Source: Bacillus alkalicellulosilyticus (lineage in GTDB: Bacteria; Bacillota; Bacilli; Bacillales; Bacillaceae_F). Taken from it: 64,000 bases of DNA. The notes under the pieces were generated by a model. That model ran no database searches and was not told the DNA's origin. It saw nothing but the letters and a program-made list of their open reading frames with translations. Positions 56,882 to 64,000 of the stretch are shown here, piece after piece. Numbering within the stretch: position 1 is the first letter of the stretch; every line of letters starts with the position of its first letter. Location: positions 3,008,068 through 3,072,067 of the forward strand of contig NZ_KV917381.1 of NCBI RefSeq assembly GCF_002019795.1, read 5' to 3'. A program made the position numbers and the translations under genes.

Positions 56882-56929
56882 AAAAAAAAGACTGACTTTT
56901 AGGTGGCTGAGTACCTAGTGAGTCAGTCT
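56882..56929 (-). terminator. ymfC terminator
   Basis: Perfect 9-bp stem AGACTGACT/AGTCAGTCT with an inner AGGT/ACCT helix, followed by eight T on the minus strand. Confidence 0.88.
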
Positions 56930-56942
56930 ATTAAATAGTGTA

Positions 56943-57668
56943 TTATTTCAATCGTTTACGTACTACATGAAATTTAAACTTATCTGCCCGAAAATAATTT
57001 AATGAATATAAAATTGGATTATCGTGCTCATCATAATGCATTTGCTTTAGCAAAAGCAGCGCAGTTTCAGGGTCACATTGTAGCATAGGTGATATATCTT
57101 CGTGAAAGCCTACGGGCTCAATTTGTGAAATCGCATAGCTAATAACTCGCCCTTTTTCTTCTAAGATTTGATATATCGATTTTGTTTCATGGATTGAATG
57201 ATTAGGTATATAAGCTGCTGGAGCCTTATCAATACAATATGCTACTGGTTCATCATCGGCTGTACGAACCCTTTCCATCACAACCAGTTCTTCAATAGAA
57301 TCATTTTTGAACGTTTCTTTATCGTCGATTGTTGACTCAATATGGTTGGAGGAAAGGAATATTGTTCCTGGTACTTTATTCCCTTTTTCAATCATATCAG
57401 TTACACTCGTTAGCTCTTCAATTCCACTGTTAAATAAGGGAGTTGAATGAACAAACGTTCCAACCCCGTGTCTGCGTACAATAAAGCCTTCTTCTTCTAA
57501 TATCCGGAGTGCTTCTCGCAAAGTAGCGCGGCTTACTTCATACAGCCTTGACAACTCATATTCTGAAGGTAATTTAACGCCTTCTTTATACGTTTCATTT
57601 TTGATGTCTTCTTTTAATTTATCAATCACTTCTAAATACAAAGGTCTATCTTTTTCCATGTTCCCCAT
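56943..57668 (-). CDS. ymfC: GntR/HutC-family regulator YmfC
   Basis: 241 residues. N-terminal GntR winged helix ([22 protein letters not shown]), then a UTRA ligand domain ending [14 protein letters not shown]. HutC-type regulators sense small metabolites. The ligand here is unknown. It starts 9 bp after the spoIIIE stop, so the two may share a transcript. AAGGAGAAGGG precedes the ATG. Confidence 0.92.
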   Translation of the reverse strand: MGNMEKDRPLYLEVIDKLKEDIKNETYKEGVKLPSEYELSRLYEVSRATLREALRILEEEGFIVRRHGVGTFVHSTPLFNSGIEELTSVTDMIEKGNKVPGTIFLSSNHIESTIDDKETFKNDSIEELVVMERVRTADDEPVAYCIDKAPAAYIPNHSIHETKSIYQILEEKGRVISYAISQIEPVGFHEDISPMLQCDPETALLLLKQMHYDEHDNPILYSLNYFRADKFKFHVVRKRLK

Positions 57669-57677
57669 CCCTTCTCC

Positions 57678-60032
57678 TTACTGTGATGAAGCTTCCTCTT
57701 CCGTCTTAGTAATAAGTACTTCTCTTGGCTTTGACCCTTCATACGGCCCAACAATCCCTCTTGCTTCCATTTCATCTATAAGTCTTGCTGCTCTTGTATA
57801 GCCAATTCGGAATCTTCGTTGGAGCATGGAAACCGATGCCGTGTTCATATTAAGCACTAATTCAACAGCATCATTAAAAAGCTCATCTTCAACTTCTTCT
57901 GTTACTTTTACTTCTTCAGTAGGAATCATTTCCTCTTGGTATTGCGCTTTTTGTTGTGAAATAACAAATTCCACAACAGTTTCGACCTCATCATCAGAAA
58001 GAAATGCTCCCTGGACTCTTGTTGGTTTAGATGAACCAACCGGTAAATACAACATATCTCCTCTACCTAACAGCTTCTCAGCTCCTCCACCATCTAAAAT
58101 CGTTCTTGAATCGGTTTGAGATGAGACACCAAAAGCGATCCTTGATGGTATATTAGCTTTTATTACCCCGGTAATAACATCAACTGAAGGTCTTTGTGTG
58201 GCAATAATCATATGAATACCAGCAGCACGTGCCATTTGAGCTAATCGAGTAATAGAATCTTCTACATCACCAGAAGCTACCATCATTAAATCAGCCAACT
58301 CATCAACGATAACGACAATATATGGAAGTGTAGGTTGTTTCGCATCTCCCTCATCATTTGATTTTCTTATTTGGTCATTATAACCTTCAATATTTCTTGT
58401 ACCTGAATGAGAGAATAGTTCATATCTTCTTTCCATTTCACTTACAACTTTCTTTAATGCTTGGGATGCTTTTTTAGGCTCCGTTACAACAGGTGTTAGT
58501 AAATGAGGAATCCCATTATACACGTTTAACTCTACCATCTTAGGGTCAATCATCATCAGCTTCACTTCATGGGGTTTTGCTTTTAATAAAATACTAGTGA
58601 TAATTCCGTTAATACATACGCTCTTCCCGCTTCCAGTTGCGCCTGCAACAAGAAGATGAGGCATTCGATTTAAAGCAGCTAATATGGGCTCCCCAGAGAT
58701 GTCACGCCCAAGCGCAACTGATAACACATTCTTATCTGCTTTATTTTCTTCAGAGTCGAGCACTTCTCGCAAAGTAACAATAGCCACTTCTTTATTAGGT
58801 ACCTCAATTCCTATCGCAGATTTCCCAGGAATTGGCGCTTCGATACGAATATCTTTTGCAGCTAATGCTAAAGCTAAATCATCGGTTAAACTTACAATTT
58901 TACTTACTTTCACACCGACGTTCGGATGAATTTCATACTTCGTTACGGCGGGGCCTATATGGACTTTCGTTACTTCTGCTTTCACCCCAAAGCTATCAAG
59001 GGTTTGTTTAAGCTTTTGTGCGTTTTCCCTCGCAATGGCATGTTGACCACCTTGCCCTTTGTTTCCAAATGGCGCTTTCAAAATAGTAAGTGGCGGTAGT
59101 TTATAATCTTCATTAGCTACTTCAGCCATAATTAATGCTTGTCCATTGCCTTTTTCAAGCTGGTCTGTTTTTACATCTTCCTCTATATGAGGAGGTTCTA
59201 GCGGCAAAACAAGCTGTTCTTCCTTTGACTCCTTATAAGGGGCAGAAGCCGTAAAGTCACGAATTTCTACTTCCTGATTTTCTAGTTCTGGTTTTAAGTG
59301 ACTTGGCTCTGGCTTTGTAGATTTCTCTTCTTGTTTTTCCTTGTGCTTTTGTTTTTCTTGTTCACGTTGTTCTTTTTGTGCTTGCATTTTTTCCTGAATG
59401 TTTTTATTCCATTCTTGTAAATCGGTTTTAATACTCGCAAATGTATTTTTCATAAACGAATATACAGCACCAATTCCTTGCCCCATGACCTCGGATAATG
59501 ACTTTCCAGTAATCAGTAAAAAAGCAACGACAATACAGAAAAATGCAATGAGTATCGTTCCTATCCCATCAAAGAGAAAGTGACTAACAGCATATCCAAC
59601 AGCCCCTATCATTCCTCCGCCAAGCTCAGCTACAGGAGCTTCATTATAAACTTGCATCCAATATAAGTTCCATGTATTACGAATCACTGATTGGTCTTGA
59701 AAACCTTCATGTCCAGCTAAATATTCAAATAACCGTAAATGACTTAGTAACAAAAAAGCAAATACAAATAAATAGAGTCCAGCTAACCTTCTAGATAAAT
59801 ATGATGGCATTTTTCGTTTGACGATCGTATAAATAGCTGTACAAAAAACGGTTATAGTTATAACAAAATACCATTCACCTACAAAGAAACGAAGTAAATG
59901 AACGAGTACCTCTCCAACACTTCCTAACCTGGCAAAGGTCACAATCGATAGAACGAGCAGTATTAGTCCAACTAACTCAAACTTCAACTGATTTCGCCAA
60001 TCGGTAGCTGATTTCTTTTTCCTTTTTGCCAT
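57678..60032 (-). CDS. spoIIIE: DNA translocase SpoIIIE/FtsK
   Basis: 784 residues from the ATG at 60032 ([12 protein letters not shown]), with GAGGGTGA upstream. Four to five membrane helices lie in residues 20-175, followed by a charged linker, the motor (Walker [15 protein letters not shown], Walker [14 protein letters not shown]) and a C-terminal gamma winged helix ([20 protein letters not shown]). It pumps the chromosome into the forespore during sporulation. Length matches the B. subtilis protein. Confidence 0.98.
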   Translation of the reverse strand: MAKRKKKSATDWRNQLKFELVGLILLVLSIVTFARLGSVGEVLVHLLRFFVGEWYFVITITVFCTAIYTIVKRKMPSYLSRRLAGLYLFVFAFLLLSHLRLFEYLAGHEGFQDQSVIRNTWNLYWMQVYNEAPVAELGGGMIGAVGYAVSHFLFDGIGTILIAFFCIVVAFLLITGKSLSEVMGQGIGAVYSFMKNTFASIKTDLQEWNKNIQEKMQAQKEQREQEKQKHKEKQEEKSTKPEPSHLKPELENQEVEIRDFTASAPYKESKEEQLVLPLEPPHIEEDVKTDQLEKGNGQALIMAEVANEDYKLPPLTILKAPFGNKGQGGQHAIARENAQKLKQTLDSFGVKAEVTKVHIGPAVTKYEIHPNVGVKVSKIVSLTDDLALALAAKDIRIEAPIPGKSAIGIEVPNKEVAIVTLREVLDSEENKADKNVLSVALGRDISGEPILAALNRMPHLLVAGATGSGKSVCINGIITSILLKAKPHEVKLMMIDPKMVELNVYNGIPHLLTPVVTEPKKASQALKKVVSEMERRYELFSHSGTRNIEGYNDQIRKSNDEGDAKQPTLPYIVVIVDELADLMMVASGDVEDSITRLAQMARAAGIHMIIATQRPSVDVITGVIKANIPSRIAFGVSSQTDSRTILDGGGAEKLLGRGDMLYLPVGSSKPTRVQGAFLSDDEVETVVEFVISQQKAQYQEEMIPTEEVKVTEEVEDELFNDAVELVLNMNTASVSMLQRRFRIGYTRAARLIDEMEARGIVGPYEGSKPREVLITKTEEEASSQ

Positions 60033-60056
60033 CTCTTTCACCCTCTATTTTATAAG

Positions 60057-60135
60057 AAAAACGGCAGAGCCGTCTTTTATTAATCTTTATATTTTTATCT
60101 TTCCTCTTATCAAGAAAGACAGCCAAGATTGGCTG
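60057..60135 (-). terminator. Two hairpins between ylzJ and spoIIIE
   Basis: CAGCCAA/TTGGCTG (60120-60135, followed by TCTTTCTT on the minus strand) should end tepA-ylzJ transcription. A second, smaller hairpin ACGGC/GCCGT lies at 60061-60073, flanked by TTTT and AAAA. Confidence 0.65.
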
Positions 60136-60192
60136 CCTTAACCAAATTGTATATAGTTATTATAGCACAGAAAAGAAGACGACTACTACATC

Positions 60193-60411
60193 TTAAAAAT
60201 CAGGTTTTAACTGAATGACGCTTCCTGGAGCATATTTATTATCTAAATAATGGGCTGGGTCACTGCTAATTAATCGAACGACTTTAAATTCTAACTCATT
60301 TACTTGTTCCACCAATAATGAGCCACCTTCAAATTGTACATATTTTTGATTTGCAAACGAATCCTCTTGAGGGAATATCATCTCTTCTGGCAACATCGTA
60401 TATAAAATCAT
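60193..60411 (-). CDS. ylzJ: YlzJ-like protein
   Basis: 72 residues matching the YlzJ family: [14 protein letters not shown] at the start and [17 protein letters not shown] near the end. No function is known. It overlaps tepA by four bases (ATGA), so translation is coupled. Confidence 0.9.
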   Translation of the reverse strand: MILYTMLPEEMIFPQEDSFANQKYVQFEGGSLLVEQVNELEFKVVRLISSDPAHYLDNKYAPGSVIQLKPDF

Positions 60412-61178
60412 TGGATCATGTCTCCTCCCTCTGCCTTTGAGGCACGGCGTTCATCTATCAATGAGTTTAATTTCCTTATCGCTTGACCAAGACCTCCAAC
60501 CTCATTAATCAAGCCATATTTTACTGCGTCGGTTCCAACTACATTAGTACCAATATCTCTTGTTAGATTCCCTTTTGAAAACATCAGCTCTTTGAACCTT
60601 TCCTCTGTTACACTTGAATGCTTCGTCACAAAATTAATGACCCGCTCTTGCATCTTATCTAAGTATTCAAAGGTTTGCGGAACACCAATCACTAATCCAG
60701 TTAAGCGTACTGGATGAATCGTCATAGTTGCTGTTTCTGCAATAAAAGAATGATTTGATGCAACTGCAATAGGAACACCAATGGAGTGCCCACCGCCGAG
60801 TACAAGTGTTACAGTTGGCTTAGATATAGAAGCTATCATTTCTGAGATGGCTAAGCCTGCTTCAACATCACCACCAACTGTATTTAAGATGATAAGTAAA
60901 CCTTCTATTTTAGAATTTTGTTCTGCAGCCACAAGTTGCGGGATAATATGCTCATACTTTGTTGTTTTGTTTTGGGGAGGTAACTGCATATGACCTTCAA
61001 TTTGCCCAATAATTGTTAAACAATGAAGATTGGATTGGTCCATATCTGGAACATTCGTTTGACCCAACTCTTGAATTTTACTTAATATGTTTGCGCCTTT
61101 ATTATCAGGAGCTCCTTGTGGAGGTACTGGCTCTGTTGGTTGTTCTTGGGGTACATTTGGCTTCTGGTCGTGGTTCAT
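60408..61178 (-). CDS. tepA: TepA, ClpP-like translocation-enhancing protease
   Basis: 256 residues of the ClpP/crotonase fold. The nucleophile serine is in GGGHSIGVP (near residue 131), and the histidine is in [10 protein letters not shown]. The oxyanion block is [14 protein letters not shown]. The N-terminal 40 residues are Pro/Gln-rich and probably disordered. TepA (YmfB) was linked to protein secretion and spore protein turnover in B. subtilis. The ATG has AAGGAGGAA. Confidence 0.95.
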   Translation of the reverse strand: MNHDQKPNVPQEQPTEPVPPQGAPDNKGANILSKIQELGQTNVPDMDQSNLHCLTIIGQIEGHMQLPPQNKTTKYEHIIPQLVAAEQNSKIEGLLIILNTVGGDVEAGLAISEMIASISKPTVTLVLGGGHSIGVPIAVASNHSFIAETATMTIHPVRLTGLVIGVPQTFEYLDKMQERVINFVTKHSSVTEERFKELMFSKGNLTRDIGTNVVGTDAVKYGLINEVGGLGQAIRKLNSLIDERRASKAEGGDMIQ

Positions 61179-61298
61179 AACTATTCCTCCTTAAATCGAT
61201 ACTACAGGTTAGTATGAACTTCCAATGGGTAGTTCATTCGAGTCTCGAAAGAAAAAAGCTAAGAATGGGAGAAAAGCGATTGCCATTATACAATGAAT

Positions 61299-61340
61299 AG
61301 AGGGTGATACAAAAAGTTATCAACCTTTTGTACCACCCTC
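61299..61340 (-). terminator. rnjB terminator (GGGACAAAAGG family)
   Basis: AGAGGGTGATACAAAA pairs with CTTTTGTACCACCCTC (one mismatch), after the rnjB stop. Confidence 0.78.
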
Positions 61341-61355
61341 ACCAAGTATGCTTCT

Positions 61356-63020
61356 TTATACTTCCATAATAATCGGTAAAATCATAGGACGACGCTTTGT
61401 TTTTTCATATAAAAAGCGTCCTAGTACTTCCCTTACATTACTTTTCAATGATGACCACTCGTTTACATTTTCAGTCATGCATTTTTTTAATGTGCTTGCT
61501 ACGATTTCATTGGCTTCTTCAAGTAATTTTTCTGACTCTCTTACGTATACAAATCCTCTAGAAATAATATCTGGACCAGAAACAATACTACTGTTCTGCT
61601 TATTAAGCGTAACAACGACAACTAAGATTCCATCTTTTGAAAGAAGTCGACGATCCCGGAGGACAATATTGCCTACATCCCCTACGCCAAGTCCATCAAT
61701 TAAAACATTACCAGATGGAACTTTTCCTGATTTTCTACCGGAACCATTTGTAAATTCAATGACTTCCCCTTTATCAAACAAGAAGATATTCTCCTCTTTC
61801 ACACCGACTTCAACGGCAAGTTGTTTATGGGCCACTTGCATACGAAACTCGCCATGAATAGGAATGAAATACTCAGGTTTCATTACATTCAGCATTAATT
61901 TCAGCTCTTCGGCACTTCCGTGACCAGAAGCATGTACATTCGATCGGCCATAGATAATATCTGCACCAATTCTTGAGAGTAAATCAATAATCTTCGCAAC
62001 TGATTTTTCATTTCCAGGAATCGGAGAAGCCGCAATAATAACAGTATCATCAGGAGTAATCGTCATTTGACGATGTGCTCCTTTAGCCATGCGAGAAAGA
62101 GCACTCATCGATTCCCCTTGGCTTCCTGTCGTTAACACGGTAATTTGCTCAGGTCGATAATCATTTATTTCATCGATTTCAATAAATAAATCATCGGGGG
62201 TTTTTAAATACCCTAACTCTCTTGCAATAGTGATGACACGAACCATACTTTTTCCGACAATGGCTACTTTCCTATTCACTGCCACAGCGGCTTTAATGAC
62301 TGACTGTATTCTATGTACATTAGATGCAAATGTCGTTACTATGATTCGACCTTTTGTCTTTTGAAAGACATCAGCAATTCCTTGTCCTATTACAGTTTCT
62401 GAAACTGTAGCACCAGGTCGCTCCGCATTGGTACTATCTGATAACAAACAAAGAACACCACGGTCGCCATAAGAAGCCATTTTTCCTAGTTCTGCATGTT
62501 TTCCATCAACAGGTGTTTGATCAAACTTAAAGTCTCCTGTATGAACAATTAGCCCTTGAGAGGTCTCAATTACAACTCCGACCGAATCAGGGATACTGTG
62601 ATTAGTTCTAAAAAAAGAGACGTTGGTTTGTCCAACCACTATTTTTGAATTTGAGTCAACAAGCTGCAAAGATACCTTGCCAAAAAGGCCATGTTCTTTC
62701 AACTTTTCACCGATTAATCCTAATGTAAGTCTCGTCCCATATACAGGAACATTTAATTTTTGTAGTACATATGGTAAGCCACCAATGTGGTCTTCATGTC
62801 CATGCGTAATAACGATTCCTTTTACTCGGTCTTCATTCTCTACTAAATACGAAACATCTGGAATTACAATATCTACCCCAAGCATATCATCATCTGGGAA
62901 CATAAGACCTGAGTCAATTACAATAATATCTTCATCCACTTCAACAACATACATGTTTTTCCCTATTTCACCGACTCCACCAAGGGCAAAAACACGAATT
63001 TTCTCTGTAATCTTTGACAA
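61356..63020 (-). CDS. rnjB: Ribonuclease J2
   Basis: 554 residues. Metallo-beta-lactamase domain with the full motif HGHEDH (His73, His75, Asp77, His78), beta-CASP domain (GSQGESMSALSRMA) and a C-terminal domain ending RRPMILPIIMEV, which is the J2-type ending. The TTG start at 63020 has AGGAGG 8 bases before. J2 partners J1 in 5'-exonuclease and endonuclease RNA decay. B. subtilis J2 is degenerate at HGHEDH, while this protein keeps all residues. The neighbours tepA and dapA confirm the J2 (YmfA) position. Confidence 0.94.
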   Translation of the reverse strand: MSKITEKIRVFALGGVGEIGKNMYVVEVDEDIIVIDSGLMFPDDDMLGVDIVIPDVSYLVENEDRVKGIVITHGHEDHIGGLPYVLQKLNVPVYGTRLTLGLIGEKLKEHGLFGKVSLQLVDSNSKIVVGQTNVSFFRTNHSIPDSVGVVIETSQGLIVHTGDFKFDQTPVDGKHAELGKMASYGDRGVLCLLSDSTNAERPGATVSETVIGQGIADVFQKTKGRIIVTTFASNVHRIQSVIKAAVAVNRKVAIVGKSMVRVITIARELGYLKTPDDLFIEIDEINDYRPEQITVLTTGSQGESMSALSRMAKGAHRQMTITPDDTVIIAASPIPGNEKSVAKIIDLLSRIGADIIYGRSNVHASGHGSAEELKLMLNVMKPEYFIPIHGEFRMQVAHKQLAVEVGVKEENIFLFDKGEVIEFTNGSGRKSGKVPSGNVLIDGLGVGDVGNIVLRDRRLLSKDGILVVVVTLNKQNSSIVSGPDIISRGFVYVRESEKLLEEANEIVASTLKKCMTENVNEWSSLKSNVREVLGRFLYEKTKRRPMILPIIMEV

Positions 63021-63320
63021 TGTTAGTTCCTCCTATATTAACTTTTCAAATAACAATTTTCCGCATAATCCTTATTCTATTTCCAATATTTAATTTAACC
63101 CGGCCAACTATAAATAAAATACTGGAGTCACCGATTAAAGAAAAGCATAAGATTGCACCCGAACTAATCACTTGATTGTAGTATAACTTAATTTTCAATT
63201 GAAACACAAGAGCAAGTTATGAGGGCTCTGAAAAAGTTCAGTTTATAACTTTCAGCTTCCAACTATTCAACCTTTATTTTCTCCAAAACCGACTGATTAT
63301 TTCAGGGTAATAGGAATAAA
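63021..63320. other. Intergenic region between dapA and rnjB
   Basis: About 300 bp with no supported gene. Holds the rnjB promoter; I could not pick one with confidence and saw no repeat. Confidence 0.5.
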
Positions 63321-63323
63321 TAA

Positions 63324-63364
63324 AAAAAATACGCCATACGATTAACGTATGACGTATTTTTTAT
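63324..63364 (-). terminator. dapA terminator
   Basis: AAAATACGCCATACG pairs with CGTATGACGTATTTT (one mismatch), flanked by A/T tracts. It starts at the dapA stop codon. Confidence 0.85.
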
Positions 63365-64000
63365 TGTAATAGTTGGAGTAAATGGTCTCTTTCAGTTCTT
63401 GTTAGTGGAATTAAAGGCAATCTAACACTTCCAACATCTAACCCTTTTATTTGTAATGCTGCTTTTACACAGGTAGGGTTTGGAGCTAGGAACAAGCCTT
63501 TCATAATCGGCAACAGCTGTCGATGGTAGGCAGCTGCCTGTTGAGGCTGACCTGCGTAAAACGCATCAATCATGCTCTTCATTTCATTTCCGATAATGTG
63601 GGAAGATACAGAGACAACACCAGTTGCTCCAATGGCTAGTGCTGGTAATGTTAAGCTATCATCACCACTATATAACGAAAATTGGTCACCTGTGTTCTCA
63701 ATAATCGTTGACATTTGTTCTAAGTCACCACTCGCCTCTTTGATGGAAACGATATTAGCTACTTTCGACAGTTCGATTACCGTATCTGCCGTCATATTCA
63801 CAACAGATCTTCCTGGTATGTTATAAAGCATAACAGGTAGGTTGGTTTCGTTTGCAATTGCTGTGAAATGTTCTATCATGCCTTTTTGAGAAGGTTTATT
63901 ATAATAAGGTGTAACGGCCATAATGCCGTCTACTCCTAATGCTTCCGCCTTTTTTGTTAATTCAACAGAAGCATACGTATTATTATTACCTGTTCCGGCT
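63361..64000 (-). CDS. dapA: 4-hydroxy-tetrahydrodipicolinate synthase (partial)
   Basis: The 5' part lies beyond the right edge; 213 codons are visible. The first ones read GTGNNNTYASVELTKKAE, the conserved region after the TTGE loop. The catalytic tyrosine is in VMLYNIPGRS and the Schiff-base lysine in NIVSIKEASGDL. DapA condenses pyruvate with aspartate semialdehyde, the first step to lysine, peptidoglycan DAP and spore dipicolinate. Beside tepA-rnjB as in B. subtilis. Confidence 0.95.
   Translation of the reverse strand, partial: AGTGNNNTYASVELTKKAEALGVDGIMAVTPYYNKPSQKGMIEHFTAIANETNLPVMLYNIPGRSVVNMTADTVIELSKVANIVSIKEASGDLEQMSTIIENTGDQFSLYSGDDSLTLPALAIGATGVVSVSSHIIGNEMKSMIDAFYAGQPQQAAAYHRQLLPIMKGLFLAPNPTCVKAALQIKGLDVGSVRLPLIPLTRTERDHLLQLLQ

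Overview
The window is chromosomal DNA from a low-GC, endospore-forming Firmicute of the Bacillaceae. Sporulation genes (spoVK, sirA, cotE, spoVS, spoIIIE, ricA, two YjcZ-type peptides, a Spo0E-like gene) lie among housekeeping genes in an order very like Bacillus subtilis: lexA-yneA-yneB-ynzC-tkt-sirA-yneF-ynzD; spoVK-hflX-ynbB-glnR-glnA; hfq-miaA; mutL-mutS-cotE-ricA-miaB; spoVS-ymdB-rny-recA-cinA-pgsA-ymfM..ymfC-spoIIIE-ylzJ-tepA-rnjB-dapA. Insertions and replacements relative to B. subtilis suggest a more distant bacillus (an alkaliphile-type lineage is possible, but the species is not fixed by what I can see). No rRNA, tRNA, CRISPR, prophage or insertion sequence was recognised.

Layout. 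1-9.3 kb: a partial membrane acyltransferase, small or poorly known proteins, a YebC-family regulator, two YjcZ peptides, YneK and CcdC, and a CsoR-controlled copper operon (csoR-copA-copZ) with a free-standing second CopZ-like protein nearby. 9.4-14.7 kb: ynzD, yneF, sirA, tkt and the divergent SOS locus lexA / yneA-yneB-ynzC, with two LexA boxes. 15-24.5 kb: a Gln-rich coiled coil, glnRA with GlnR boxes, ynbB, hflX, spoVK, a lone tyrosine recombinase, hfq-miaA and an RsmJ-like methyltransferase. 24.6-29.4 kb: a zinc-starvation island with four Zur-box-like palindromes in front of a CobW/COG0523 metallochaperone, folE2, a SufU homologue, and a zinc-free S14 gene followed by a COG0523 homologue that has lost its P-loop. 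29.5-30.7 kb: two GC-rich tandem arrays (52-bp and 115-bp units) between convergent genes. 30.7-46.1 kb: mutL, mutS, cotE, ricA, miaB, korAB, spoVS, ymdB, rny, recA. 46.2-46.8 kb: a third tandem array (five 118-bp units) upstream of recA. 46.9-64 kb: a DEAD-box helicase, cinA, pgsA, yajQ, rodZ-like, the ymf cluster, spoIIIE, tepA, rnjB and partial dapA.

How it fits together. Several regulatory circuits can be read from DNA and genes together: copper efflux (CsoR operator in its own promoter spacer), SOS (LexA boxes at lexA/yneA and recA), nitrogen (GlnR boxes at glnRA) and zinc sparing (Zur boxes in front of zinc-independent replacements).

The least explained material is intergenic. At 14.75, 35.31 and 46.25 kb (the last five times in tandem) there is a shared fold: an outer stem, a GCGAAGC-type strand on each arm, an inner stem, and a variable hairpin. 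The 115-bp array has a single-copy relative at 35.46 kb, and the 52-bp array has relatives at 14.97-15.05 kb. Together these look like a family of structured, GC-richer intergenic elements that spread and expand in this genome.
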